Shown piece by piece: positions 1-8,049 of a stretch of 64,000 nucleotides of DNA. The notes under the pieces were generated by a model. The model was not told the origin of the DNA. It searched no databases and saw only the letters and a program-made list of their open reading frames with translations. The first letter of the stretch is position 1, and each line of letters starts with the position of its first letter. Source of the DNA: Microbacteriaceae bacterium (GTDB lineage: Bacteria; Actinomycetota; Actinomycetes; Actinomycetales; Microbacteriaceae). The position numbers and the translations under genes are program-made. Location of the stretch: the NCBI GenBank assembly GCA_031177985.1, contig JAPSJW010000001.1, forward strand, positions 62,001 through 126,000. Reading direction: 5' to 3'.

Positions 1-1149
1 AGGGAACCGCTCGGCGAGGCGCCGCTCCAGGTGGGCGCGGCCGGCCCGCAGCAGCTCGCGGCGCTGGTCGAGGATCGCGTCGTAGTCGGTGAGCAGCCGC
101 GTGACGATGAGCTGCTCGAGGATCGGCGTGCCCAGATCGTTCGCGAAACGAGCGCGCACGAGGCGCTGGATGAGGTTGCGATCCGCGCGGATCCATCCGA
201 CGCGCACCCCGCCCCACACGGTCTTGCCCACCGAGCCGACCGTCACGGCGGTCTCGACCATCGAGGCGTGGGCGGCGAACGGGAGAGTGGGCGACGGATC
301 GTCGATCGAGAGCTCGGCCATCGTCTCGTCGGCGACGAGCACCGTGCCGTGGCGGGCGGCGAGATCGAGCACCCAGGCGCGCTGCTCGGCATCCATCGAT
401 CGCCCGGTGGGGTTGTGGAAGTCGGGCATGAGGTAGCCGAGCGCGGGGCTGGTGCGCTGGATGGCCTGCTCCAGCATCCCCTCGTCCCAGCCCTGGTCGT
501 TCGTCACCGCGACCGGCACGAGCCTGGCCCCTGCGCCGCGCAGCGCCTCGTAGGCGTGCGGATAGCTCGGGCTCTCGACGAGGGCGCGGTCGCCGCGGGA
601 GAGCAGCGTGCGCGACAGCAGGCCGATGGCGTGCTGGGCCCCGATGGTCACCATGACCTGGTCGACGTCGGTGGGCAGGCCGCGGGCGGTGTAGCGGTCG
701 GCGATCGCCTGCCGCAGCACGGGCAGGCCGATCGGGTCGAATCCCGAGTGTCCGAGGTAGGCGGGCAGCTGCTCGGCGGCCCAGGTGGCGGCATCGAGCA
801 GCGCCGGGGTGGGCGGCAGGGTCGCCTTGCTGAAGTCGAGGTAGTCGTTGTACTGGATCTCGAGCGGAGCGGCGGCACCGTGCGGCATGCGGGCGACGCT
901 CCCCGAGCCGCGCACGCTGTGCAGGAATCCGCCCTCGCGCAGCTCCGCGTAGGCCGAGCTCACGAGGGTGCGACTCACGCCGAGCTGCCCGGCGAGGTCG
1001 CGCTCGGCGGGAAGGCGGGCCCCCAGCACGATGCGTCCGTCGAGGATGAGGAGACGGATGCGGTCGGCGAGCGCCGCGTAGGCGGGCCCGCTGCTCGAAC
1101 GCCAACCGTCGAGAAGAACGGTCAGTGCGCGGGCCGAAAGCGTGGTCAT
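1..1149 (-). CDS. MocR/PdxR-type GntR-aminotransferase regulator (YczR-like), 3' end off window
   Basis: Read on the minus strand from ATG at 1149; the C-terminus lies beyond base 1. The N-terminus holds a GntR winged helix (residues about 10-75, including AERDLAGQLGVSRTLV and a GSGSV wing). After it comes a type I aminotransferase domain with SYPHAYEALR, PDFHNPTGRSM and SVGKTVWGGVRVGW, where the Lys is the expected PLP anchor. MocR proteins are PLP-dependent regulators rather than transaminases. It is divergent from a YczE-like membrane protein, the pairing that gives the YczR subgroup its name, so it most likely controls that gene and itself. A -10 hexamer TACGGT ends 7 bases before the ATG, which implies a leaderless mRNA. 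Confidence 0.9.
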   Translation of the reverse strand, partial: MTTLSARALTVLLDGWRSSSGPAYAALADRIRLLILDGRIVLGARLPAERDLAGQLGVSRTLVSSAYAELREGGFLHSVRGSGSVARMPHGAAAPLEIQYNDYLDFSKATLPPTPALLDAATWAAEQLPAYLGHSGFDPIGLPVLRQAIADRYTARGLPTDVDQVMVTIGAQHAIGLLSRTLLSRGDRALVESPSYPHAYEALRGAGARLVPVAVTNDQGWDEGMLEQAIQRTSPALGYLMPDFHNPTGRSMDAEQRAWVLDLAARHGTVLVADETMAELSIDDPSPTLPFAAHASMVETAVTVGSVGKTVWGGVRVGWIRADRNLIQRLVRARFANDLGTPILEQLIVTRLLTDYDAILDQRRELLRAGRAHLERRLAERFP

Positions 1150-1156
1150 GACAGCC

Positions 1157-1205
1157 ACCGTAGTCGAATTGGCATCTTGCCGACAGTCCAATTCAGCAAT
1201 TGGAT
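1157..1205. promoter_or_regulatory. Divergent promoters with three AATTGG half-sites
   Basis: Half-sites GAATTGG (1166-1172), TCCAATTC (1187-1194) and AATTGGA (1198-1204) lie between the divergent start codons. The last two form an inverted repeat with a 4-base gap. The plus-strand promoter reads TTGCCG (1177-1182), 17-base spacer, TTGGAT (1200-1205). The minus-strand -10 is TACGGT (complement of 1157-1162). Repeated half-sites of this kind are typical of MocR operators; the assignment to this regulator is inferred from position. Confidence 0.7.
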
Positions 1206-1211
1206 ACCTGT

Positions 1212-1841
1212 ATGGCTCCCCGCATGATCTTCGCCCGCCGCGTCACGCAGCTTCTCGTCGGCCTCTTCCTCTACGGCGTCGGCATCGCCCTCATCGTGCG
1301 GGCCGCCATCGGGGTGTCGCCGTGGGACGTGCTGACCCAGGGCATCGACAACCACACGGGCCTCGGCTTCGGGCTCATCACGAACCTGATCGGCATCGTG
1401 GTGCTGCTGCTCTGGATACCGATCCGGCAGAAGCCCGGCATCGGCACCGTGCTCAACGTGCTGCTCGTCGGGCCGAGCGCCCAGCTGACCCTCTGGGTCG
1501 TGCCCGAGCAGGACGAGCTGTGGGCCCAGGTGCTGGTGTTCGCCGGCGGTCTCGCGATCGTCGCCCTCGCCAGCGGCCTCTACATCGGCGCGCGTTTCGG
1601 CCCCGGCCCCCGCGACGGTCTCATGACGGGCCTGCACTCGCGTTTCGGCATCCGCATCTGGATCGCTCGCACCGCAGTCGAGGTGACCGTGCTGCTGATC
1701 GGCTGGGTGCTCGGCGGCAATGTCGGCATCGGCACCCTGCTGTTCGCCGTGCTCATCGGACCCATGGTCGGGGTCGTGCTTCCCCGGCTCATGGTGCCCG
1801 CCGCGATCGAGCCGCAGCGGAAGGAGGTGCCAATCCCATGA
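1212..1841 (+). CDS. YczE/YyaS/YitT-family integral membrane protein
   Basis: A 209-residue polytopic membrane protein with about five hydrophobic segments. It has the family's GIALIVRAAIGVSPWDVL stretch near the N-terminus and GARFGPGPRDGLMTGL in the middle. Its transport substrate is unknown. It sits divergently to a MocR-type regulator, the conserved YczR-YczE pairing, suggesting a role tied to a PLP-related or amino-compound ligand. ATG at 1212 was chosen over the TTG at 1200 because a -10 hexamer ends six bases before it, giving a leaderless transcript, and the protein then begins MAPRMIF. Its stop overlaps the next start as ATGA. Confidence 0.88.
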   Translation: MAPRMIFARRVTQLLVGLFLYGVGIALIVRAAIGVSPWDVLTQGIDNHTGLGFGLITNLIGIVVLLLWIPIRQKPGIGTVLNVLLVGPSAQLTLWVVPEQDELWAQVLVFAGGLAIVALASGLYIGARFGPGPRDGLMTGLHSRFGIRIWIARTAVEVTVLLIGWVLGGNVGIGTLLFAVLIGPMVGVVLPRLMVPAAIEPQRKEVPIP

Positions 1842-1978
1842 TCGCCGTGATCGTCTCCACCGCCGCCCTCGCCCTCTGGGCGATCCTCGCCACCGTCGAG
1901 CTGATGAGCCGCGACGGCTACGGTCGGATCCCCGACCGGACCTTCGGGCCCTCCCCGCTCCTCCCGCGCAGCCTCTAG
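1838..1978 (+). CDS. 46-residue single-span membrane peptide coupled to yczE
   Basis: A small ORF starting within the yczE stop (ATGA overlap at 1838) and preceded by a strong AAGGAGG Shine-Dalgarno at 1821-1827. The product begins MIAVIVSTAALALWAILATVEL, one transmembrane span, followed by a polar tail with GYGRIPDRTF. The overlap plus Shine-Dalgarno argue that it is translated. No family recognised. It may be a partner subunit of the YczE-like protein, but that is inference from position only. Confidence 0.65.
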   Translation: MIAVIVSTAALALWAILATVELMSRDGYGRIPDRTFGPSPLLPRSL

Positions 1979-1999
1979 CGCAGCGCGGTTCCCGGCGCG

Positions 2000-2644
2000 T
2001 CAGTACGCGACGTGGAACCGCGCGCGGCGGTGGTGGGGCCGCTCGATCTCGTCGAGGAAGGCGAGCGCGAGGTCGCGCGAGGAGATGTGCGACCGTCCGT
2101 TCTCGTCCTTCAGGAGCACCTCTCCCCCGACCCGGTAGGTGCCGCGGGCCTCTCCCGGCTCCCATGCGCCGAAGTGCTGACCCGGGCTGATGTAGAACCA
2201 GTCCACGCTGTCCGGGCTCTGCTGGAGGGCCTCGAGTACCGCGATGCCGGTCATGATCTCCGGCTTCACGTCGGGCGGCGGCTCACTCAGGTCGAGGAGC
2301 CGTGGGCCGTCCTCCGCCACCTTGAGCGAGCTGGCTCCGCCGAGCACCCCGAGTCGCACGCCGCGTTCGCTCGCGAGCTCGATGAGGCGGTCCATGAGGC
2401 CCTCGACCTTGCCGGCGAGGTCTCCGCGGGGCGAGAGGGTCTGCACGACGACTTCGGCATCCGCCACCGCACGTGCGAGCACGCCCTCGTCGAGCAGGTC
2501 GCCGGTGACGTAGGTGGCTCCGTCGACCGGAGCGTCCGGCAGGCGCCTGCTGAACGAGACCACCTCGTGGCCGCGCCTCACCGCCTCCGCGACGATCGCC
2601 GAGCCTGCGTAACCTGTGCCACCGAGAACCGTGATGCGAGTCAT
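2000..2644 (-). CDS. NAD(P)H-binding atypical SDR-family protein
   Basis: 214 residues with a Rossmann nucleotide-binding start MTRITVLGGTGYAGSAIV, the GxxGxxG signature of NAD(P)-binding epimerase/NmrA-like proteins. It lacks the YxxxK catalytic pair of classical SDRs at the usual place, so it could be a reductase or an NmrA-like redox sensor. ATG at 2644 is preferred to an upstream ATG because the GGTGYAGS loop should start about ten residues in. It lies just downstream of the LacI-family gene on the same strand (17-base gap) and is probably co-transcribed with it. Confidence 0.8.
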   Translation of the reverse strand: MTRITVLGGTGYAGSAIVAEAVRRGHEVVSFSRRLPDAPVDGATYVTGDLLDEGVLARAVADAEVVVQTLSPRGDLAGKVEGLMDRLIELASERGVRLGVLGGASSLKVAEDGPRLLDLSEPPPDVKPEIMTGIAVLEALQQSPDSVDWFYISPGQHFGAWEPGEARGTYRVGGEVLLKDENGRSHISSRDLALAFLDEIERPHHRRARFHVAY

Positions 2645-2661
2645 GACCTCATGGTGACGCA

Positions 2662-3690
2662 TCAACCGGATGTCGCGCTGTCGGTCCTTGTTCCTGCGGT
2701 GGATTCGCGGCCGACCAGCTCGGGCTGGAAGATCACGTTCTTCGGGGCCGAGCCCGGATCGGCCGCCTCATCCATCAGCAGCCGCACCGCCGTCTCGCCC
2801 ATGAGACGGGCCGGCTGGCGGATGGAGGAGAGCGGCACGACCGCGCTGCTCGCGAAGTCGATGTCGTCGTATCCCATGACGGCGACTTCGTGGGGCACCC
2901 GTACTGAACCCGCGGCAAGCCCCTGCAGAAGTCCGATCGCGGTGAAGTCGTTCGCCGCGAAGAGAGCCGACGGCCGCTCGCGCGGCGGGCGTGCGGCGAT
3001 CATCTCCCCGACTCTGCGGCCCTCGATGACCGACAGCCCTCCCGTGTAGATGACCTCGAGACTGGCGCCCAGCTGGGCCGCGGCACGGCTCGCCCCATCG
3101 AGGCGCTCGGCCACCTGCCGCAGGGACACGGGTCCGCCGACGAAGGCGATGTCTCGCCGCCCGCTGCTGACGAGGTGCTCGATGGCCAGGCGCCCGCCCG
3201 CCACGTCGTCGACGGCCACGGAGCTCACGGAGCCGGTCGGGCTGACGCGGTCGACCAGCACGGCAGGCGTGCCCCGTGCCCGCAGCCGATTGAGGCGTTC
3301 GTCGACCTCGTCGCGAGGAGTGATGAGCACACCGTGCACGCGCTGTTCCTCGAACAGGTGCAGGTAGGCCTCCTCGAGGTCCCGGCCTCCATCGCTGTTT
3401 CCGAGCACGACCGTGAGTCCCCGTGACGACGCCTCGTCCTGGCTGCCGCGCGCCACATCCGTGAAGAACGGGTTGCCGACGTCGAGAACGATCAGGCCGA
3501 TGGTCTTGCTCCTGCCGGCCCGCAGGAGTCGGGCGGCGTCGTTGCGCACGTAGCCCAGCTCCTTGATGGCCGTCTTGACGCGAGCGGTCGCCTCGGGCGA
3601 CACGACCTCGGGACGGTTCAGCACGTTCGAGACCGTGCCTATGGACACGCCGGCGCGCTCCGCGACTTCCCGCACGCTGACAGACGACAT
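2662..3690 (-). CDS. LacI-family transcriptional repressor of the glycoside locus
   Basis: 342 residues. The N-terminal LacI helix-turn-helix (VSVREVAERAGVSIGTVSNVLNRP, residues 3-26) is followed by a hinge (NDAARLLRAGRSKTIGLI) and a periplasmic-binding-protein-like core with GNPFFTDVARG and AANDFTAIGLLQGL. It faces the same way as the GH35-like hydrolase gene upstream and probably governs it and the divergent ABC importer through the 14-base palindromes at 5453 and 5620. A perfect 15-base palindrome (3704-3718) sits just upstream of its Shine-Dalgarno and could serve autoregulation. The inducing sugar is unknown. Confidence 0.9.
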   Translation of the reverse strand: MSSVSVREVAERAGVSIGTVSNVLNRPEVVSPEATARVKTAIKELGYVRNDAARLLRAGRSKTIGLIVLDVGNPFFTDVARGSQDEASSRGLTVVLGNSDGGRDLEEAYLHLFEEQRVHGVLITPRDEVDERLNRLRARGTPAVLVDRVSPTGSVSSVAVDDVAGGRLAIEHLVSSGRRDIAFVGGPVSLRQVAERLDGASRAAAQLGASLEVIYTGGLSVIEGRRVGEMIAARPPRERPSALFAANDFTAIGLLQGLAAGSVRVPHEVAVMGYDDIDFASSAVVPLSSIRQPARLMGETAVRLLMDEAADPGSAPKNVIFQPELVGRESTAGTRTDSATSG

Positions 3691-3703
3691 CGCTTCCTCT
3701 CCG

Positions 3704-3718
3704 GCTTTCCAGGAAAGC
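3704..3718. promoter_or_regulatory. 15-base palindrome upstream of lacI
   Basis: GCTTTCC-A-GGAAAGC is a perfect 7-1-7 inverted repeat, 14 bases upstream of the LacI start codon. It differs in sequence and centre from the TTGAAACGTTTCAA sites, so it may answer to another protein, or form a small RNA hairpin in the leader. Confidence 0.45.
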
Positions 3719-3742
3719 GTAGGCCGGAGCGACAGGGAGGAT

Positions 3743-3779
3743 CGACGCGGCCTCGGGACCCGGATCCCGGGCCGCGTCG
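3743..3779 (-). terminator. Strong hairpin downstream of the GH35-like gene
   Basis: CGACGCGGCC (3743-3752) pairs perfectly with GGCCGCGTCG (3770-3779), and the loop contains a nested CGGG/CCCG stem. It lies 14 bases past the hydrolase stop codon. There is no clear U tract, so termination may be partial, separating the hydrolase from the LacI gene. Confidence 0.6.
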
Positions 3780-3792
3780 GGAACGGCTGGGA

Positions 3793-5427
3793 TCAGTACT
3801 CGTACGCGCCGGCTCGGAGGATGCGGGGCGTCGGCCAGGTCTCCCCGAACGAGGCGCCGGGTACCGGCTTGAGATAGGGGAAGCGCCAGAACTCGCCCGA
3901 GATCGACTCGTCGCCGTTCAGCACCTGCTCGGTGACCCACTCGCCGTCGCGGTAGAGCCCGCTGTGCATGTACTCGACGGCACCGGTCTTCCCTTCATCG
4001 TGCGACTCGAAGACCACCATGAATCCGGCGCCGGTGCCGAAGTAGCTGCCGTCCTTGTCGATTCCGACGATGCCCCAGGCGTCCGGAAGGATGCCCATCC
4101 TCCCGTTGTCCAGGTCGCGGGTGATCCGCAGCCGGTAGCCGCCGAAGTCGGCGGTGACTTCCGTGCGGTCCTCGGTGAGGTGGAAACCGATGATCTCGCC
4201 GCGCTTCTGCGCGTGCAGGATGTGGTCGCTGGCGTTGCCCAAGGCGGTGTAGGCGCCGCGCAGCAGTTCCTTGTCCTCCGGGCTGTACTCGTCGTCGATG
4301 CCGTCGACGCCGAAGGGCGACGTCCCGATCGCGCCGTAGCGGCCGATCGCGACGTGGATGCTCGCGATGCCCGCCGTCGACTTGCCCATCTCTGGGATGA
4401 AGAATCCCTCATTGGCCTCGGAGTAGAGACGGCACCAGTCTGCGAAGTCGCCCCAATAGGTGTCCGGAGTGAGCATCGAGATATGGGGCCCTCCGTACTT
4501 CCATGCGGCGAAGACCTGCGGCAGCGGGCCACCGCTCGGATAGTTGCCGGGGAACTGACCGCCGAGGGGGGCGAAGTTGCTCTCCTTGCGCTCGAAGAGG
4601 GCATCGAGCCAGGTGTTGACGAACATCGGGACGTCATACGCCTGCCTGCCCACCTCGGCGACGCGGTCGATGTAGCGGGCGTAGCCCAGGGCCTGGAAGA
4701 GCTCGTCGGTGTCGAGGCTGTCGCCGAAGACCTCGGCCCAGGTTCCTCCGCCCTCGCCCCCGGCTCTGCGGATCGCGGCCGCGATACTCGGCTTGAGCAG
4801 CAGGCTGTTCTCCTGGAGATGCTCGAGGAACCCCTGCTCGACAGGGCTCTCGTACACTCTGCGCGCATCCTCGCCGTGATCGCGTGAGACTCCGAGGATG
4901 CCGACCTCGTTCTCGAGCTGCACCATGATGACCGTCTTGTGCTCGGAGTCGGTGCGCGCGATGTGCGCCATCAGCTCACCGAACGCCTTGGCGTCGGCAT
5001 CGCGGTTCGCCTCGGAGAACACCGAGAGCACCTGAACCCGCTTGCCGTCCGCACCCTCGACCAGCGGGAAACGACCCGGATCGCGCTTCACCCAGGCGGG
5101 CCGGTAGCTCGAGAGGCCGTTCTTCCAACTGGCGAACCAGAGCGGCACCACCTTGAGGTCCCGGCTGCGGGCGAGCTCGAGCAGCATGTCGACGGACGAG
5201 AAGTCGAACACGCCCTCCTCGGGCTCGATGAGCTCCCACGAGATCGCCGCGAGCACGGTGTTCAGGCCGAGAGCCTTCACGCGATCCAGCCGAGGCTCGA
5301 GATCCAGCCGCGTGGACGAGGACGAGTTGTGAAGCTCACCGCCCAGTACCAGGAAGGGCTCGCCGTCGATCACGAGCTGTCGGTTCTCGATCGCTATCCC
5401 GGACGAGGTCGGGTGGGTGCCAGTCAT
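3793..5427 (-). CDS. GH35/GH42-like beta-galactosidase with DUF5597-type C-terminus
   Basis: 544 residues, no signal peptide, so a cytoplasmic glycosidase. A TIM-barrel start (LGGELHNSSSS, LKALGLNTVLAAISWELIEPEEGVFDF) resembles GH35/GH42 beta-galactosidases. Clan GH-A catalytic residues are visible: acid/base Asn173-Glu174 in VQLENEVG and the likely nucleophile Glu346 in IPEMGKS. The C-terminal third is a beta-rich domain like DUF5597. ATG at 5427 is chosen because AAGGAG lies six bases upstream; a GTG/ATG further up lacks one. It is divergent from an ABC sugar importer and shares near-mirror promoter and operator layout with it. The exact sugar linkage is not determinable. Confidence 0.85.
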   Translation of the reverse strand: MTGTHPTSSGIAIENRQLVIDGEPFLVLGGELHNSSSSTRLDLEPRLDRVKALGLNTVLAAISWELIEPEEGVFDFSSVDMLLELARSRDLKVVPLWFASWKNGLSSYRPAWVKRDPGRFPLVEGADGKRVQVLSVFSEANRDADAKAFGELMAHIARTDSEHKTVIMVQLENEVGILGVSRDHGEDARRVYESPVEQGFLEHLQENSLLLKPSIAAAIRRAGGEGGGTWAEVFGDSLDTDELFQALGYARYIDRVAEVGRQAYDVPMFVNTWLDALFERKESNFAPLGGQFPGNYPSGGPLPQVFAAWKYGGPHISMLTPDTYWGDFADWCRLYSEANEGFFIPEMGKSTAGIASIHVAIGRYGAIGTSPFGVDGIDDEYSPEDKELLRGAYTALGNASDHILHAQKRGEIIGFHLTEDRTEVTADFGGYRLRITRDLDNGRMGILPDAWGIVGIDKDGSYFGTGAGFMVVFESHDEGKTGAVEYMHSGLYRDGEWVTEQVLNGDESISGEFWRFPYLKPVPGASFGETWPTPRILRAGAYEY

Positions 5428-5452
5428 GGCCATCTCCTTTGATTGCCTTCGG

Positions 5453-5511
5453 TTGAAACGTCTCAAGGCGTCTGGGTCGGGATCGTATGGGACAGGTTCG
5501 GAGCCTGTCAA
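5453..5511 (-). promoter_or_regulatory. Promoter and LacI operator for the GH35-like gene
   Basis: On the minus strand: TTGACA (complement of 5506-5511), 18-base spacer, TACGAT (complement of 5482-5487). Just downstream lies the near-palindrome TTGAAACGTCTCAA (5453-5466), which matches a TTGAAACGTTTCAA consensus at all but one base. The site sits where a LacI repressor would block initiation or early elongation. Confidence 0.75.
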
Positions 5512-5574
5512 CGGCAACCACTCCGCGCCCGTCCGCGTCATTGAGCGGTTCTGACCGCTACTGGAACCCGACTC

Positions 5575-5633
5575 TTGACACCGTTCGACAAGCGTGACTA
5601 CGGTTGCCCAGCATCGCGGTTGAAACGTTTAAA
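5575..5633 (+). promoter_or_regulatory. Promoter and LacI operator for the ABC importer operon
   Basis: TTGACA (5575-5580), 18-base spacer, TACGGT (5599-5604), then the 14-base near-palindrome TTGAAACGTTTAAA (5620-5633). Layout and operator mirror the opposite promoter for the hydrolase gene, so both are presumably repressed by the adjacent LacI protein. Confidence 0.75.
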
Positions 5634-5686
5634 GAGGCGGGACGGTGCAGTCTCCCTCCGCAGCCGCGGCCTACAAGGAGGTAGTC

Positions 5687-6982
5687 ATGCAGAAGCGGAC
5701 AGCACGGATCGCGGCACCCGTCGCGGCAGCCGGCATCGTCGCGGCCGCCCTGAGCGGTTGCGCAGGGGGCGGCACCGGGGGCTCCGGAGACGGCCCGGTC
5801 GAGCTCACCTACTGGACCTGGTCGGCGGCGACGGCAGCCGCCGTCGATGTCTGGAATGAGCAGAACCCGGACATCCAGGTGGAGACCGTCGACATGGGTC
5901 GAGCGGAGGAGCAGACGGCCAAGCTCCTCGCCGCGGTCCGGGTGGACGAGGGGCCGGACCTGTTCCAATCCGAGTACCACACGGTTCCGTCGTACGCGGT
6001 CAGCGATGTCGCTCTCGACATCACCGAGCTCCTCCCCGACATCGAGGCGGGCTTCACCGAGTCGGTGTGGAACCTCGTCAACCTCGACGGCGCCTCCTAT
6101 GCGGTTCCCGTCGACCTCGCACCGATGGTGATGTACTACCGCACCGACATCCTGGAGAGCGCGGGCGTCGAGGTTCCGACGACATGGGACGAGTACCGAG
6201 CGGCCGGTGAGGCCATCACGGCCATGGATCCGAGCATCACCATGACGGTGTTCCCACCGAGCGATTTCGGCTTCTTCACCGGTCTGGCACAACAGGTCGG
6301 CAGCAGCTGGTACGAGGTCGACGGCGGCGAGTGGAGCGTGAACGTCAACAGCGACGCCGACAAGAAGGTCGCGGAGTACTGGGACGGCCTCGTGCGCGAG
6401 GGCATCGTCGACGCCTCGGTGTGGTGGACGCCGGAATGGACTGAACAGCTTGCCACCGGCAAGATCGCCACCTTCCCCGTGGGTGCCTGGCTGGCCGGCT
6501 CGCTCGGCGATCTGGCGAACCCGGACGACTTCGCCAAGTGGCAGGTGGCGCCGCTTCCGACGTGGGAGGAGGGCGACCCGACCGGGTTCATGGGCGGGTC
6601 CGCTGCGGCCGTCGCGGCGACGTCCGACCACCCCGAGGAAGCGGCCGAGTTCCTCGCCTGGCTCGCCTCGGATCCCGAGGCGGCAGCCGCAATGGTCGAA
6701 GGCGGGGAGTACCCGGCCTCTGTCGCAGGGCAGGAGGCTCTGACCGGCGCCCCCCAGGAGGGCATCGGCGGTGATCAGGCGGACTTCTACGACGTCATCT
6801 CGACGGTCGCCTCCGACACCGCGAGCGTCACCTGGGGACCGAATGTGGTGGCCGTGTCCACCTCGTTCCGCGACGAACTGGGGCGCGCACTGCAGTCGGG
6901 TGGCTCGTTCGCAGACGCGCTCGACACGGTGCAGGAGTTCGCCGTCGAGGATCTGGAAGCCCAGGGCTTCGAGGTCAAGTAG
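5687..6982 (+). CDS. ABC sugar importer, lipoprotein substrate-binding protein
   Basis: 431 residues, family 1 extracellular solute-binding protein. The N-terminus MQKRTARIAAPVAAAGIVAA ends in lipobox LSGC, so it is a lipid-anchored surface protein. Typical motifs follow: VELTYWTWSA, PDLFQSEYHTVP, YAVPVDLAPMVMYYRTDIL and a C-terminal FADALDTVQEF. ATG at 5687 has an ideal AAGGAGG six bases upstream. It opens the operon with two permeases; no ATPase gene is present, so a shared MsiK-like ATPase elsewhere probably energises transport. Substrate likely a galactoside released by, or fed to, the neighbouring hydrolase (inference). Confidence 0.92.
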   Translation: MQKRTARIAAPVAAAGIVAAALSGCAGGGTGGSGDGPVELTYWTWSAATAAAVDVWNEQNPDIQVETVDMGRAEEQTAKLLAAVRVDEGPDLFQSEYHTVPSYAVSDVALDITELLPDIEAGFTESVWNLVNLDGASYAVPVDLAPMVMYYRTDILESAGVEVPTTWDEYRAAGEAITAMDPSITMTVFPPSDFGFFTGLAQQVGSSWYEVDGGEWSVNVNSDADKKVAEYWDGLVREGIVDASVWWTPEWTEQLATGKIATFPVGAWLAGSLGDLANPDDFAKWQVAPLPTWEEGDPTGFMGGSAAAVAATSDHPEEAAEFLAWLASDPEAAAAMVEGGEYPASVAGQEALTGAPQEGIGGDQADFYDVISTVASDTASVTWGPNVVAVSTSFRDELGRALQSGGSFADALDTVQEFAVEDLEAQGFEVK

Positions 6983-6990
6983 GCGCGAAG

Positions 6991-7025
6991 CGGTGCCGGA
7001 CCGCCCACGTCGGCCCGGCACCGCC
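6991..7025 (+). other. Intercistronic hairpin between binding-protein and permease genes
   Basis: GCGGTGCCGG (6991-7000) pairs perfectly with CCGGCACCGC (7016-7025) around a 15-base loop, directly after the binding-protein stop. Such hairpins commonly stabilise the upstream message or attenuate read-through, so that binding protein exceeds permease. Confidence 0.65.
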
Positions 7026-7060
7026 GCCTCCTCCATCAGCTGCGACCGAAAGGAACGACG

Positions 7061-8041
7061 ATGACGTCGACCACATCCTCGACCGGCACGACCGGAGTCG
7101 CCCCCGCGGCAGCGGCCGTCGGCCCAACTCGCGGACTACCGGCACGGAAGCGCAGAAGACGGACGCTCGCTCCGTACGCTTTCCTCGCGCCCGGAGCCGT
7201 GCTGTTCGTCCTGGCCTTCATCCTGCCTCTGCTCTACGCCCTGTGGCTCAGCCTCCACGGCCTCCGCGCTCAAGGGGGCGCCTTCGCGAAGCGCGAGCAG
7301 GTCTTCGTGGGGCTCGAGAACTACGTCGCCACCTTCCAGGACGCCGAGCTGCTCGCGTCGCTGCAGCGGCTCGGCGTCTACGCCCTCATCGTCATCCCCG
7401 TCACGCTCGGGCTGGCGCTGGTGGCCGCCCTGCTGCTCGACCTCCCCGGTCAGCGATTGGTTCGCACCAGCCGCACTGCGCTGCTGCTGCCCTACGCCGT
7501 ACCAGGAGTGGTCGCGGCGATGCTCTGGGGCTTCATGTACCTGCCCGGCACCAGTCCGGCCAACTTCCTGGCCGGCCTCATGGGTCTCCCAGAGGTGAAC
7601 CTGCTCTCGGGGGAGACGATCTACGTCGCGCTCGCCAATATCGCCGTCTGGGGTTCGCTCGGATTCAACATGATCATCATGTACACCGCTCTGCGGGCGG
7701 TGCCGGAGGAGGTCTACGACGCGGCACGCGTCGACGGATGCGGTGAGCTGCAGATCGCGCTTCGCATCAAGATCCCGCTCATGCTGCCCGCGCTGGTGCT
7801 GTCCGGACTGTTCTCCATCATCGGCACGATCCAGGTCTACAGCGAGCCGATGATCCTCCGGAGCATCACCAGCAACATCTCGTCGACGTTCTTCCCGTTG
7901 ATGAGCGTCTACCGTGCCGGGTTCCACTCCGACGACATCCAGGGAGCCTCGGCCACCTCCGTCGTCATCGCGCTCGGCGTGCTCGCCGCCTCGGGCTTGC
8001 TGCTCGGGCTCATTCAGAAGCAGCGCTCGCGCCTGTCCTAA
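7061..8041 (+). CDS. ABC sugar importer permease (MalF-like)
   Basis: 326 residues with a basic, disordered N-terminus (ARKRRRRTLAPYAFLAPGAVLF) leading into six predicted membrane segments. The EAA loop contact site for the ATPase is visible as EEVYDAARVDGCGELQIALRIKIPL. It belongs to the UgpA/MalF sugar-permease class. It follows the binding-protein gene after 78 bases containing a hairpin, and has GAAAGGAACG just before the ATG. Confidence 0.92.
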   Translation: MTSTTSSTGTTGVAPAAAAVGPTRGLPARKRRRRTLAPYAFLAPGAVLFVLAFILPLLYALWLSLHGLRAQGGAFAKREQVFVGLENYVATFQDAELLASLQRLGVYALIVIPVTLGLALVAALLLDLPGQRLVRTSRTALLLPYAVPGVVAAMLWGFMYLPGTSPANFLAGLMGLPEVNLLSGETIYVALANIAVWGSLGFNMIIMYTALRAVPEEVYDAARVDGCGELQIALRIKIPLMLPALVLSGLFSIIGTIQVYSEPMILRSITSNISSTFFPLMSVYRAGFHSDDIQGASATSVVIALGVLAASGLLLGLIQKQRSRLS

Positions 8042-8049
8042 GGGGAGAA

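Noticed and set aside
31-1227. Long plus-strand frame of 398 codons at the window start
   Set aside because: Opposite-strand shadow of the MocR regulator; its translation is Arg/Gly/His-rich without domains, while the minus strand gives a clean GntR-aminotransferase protein.
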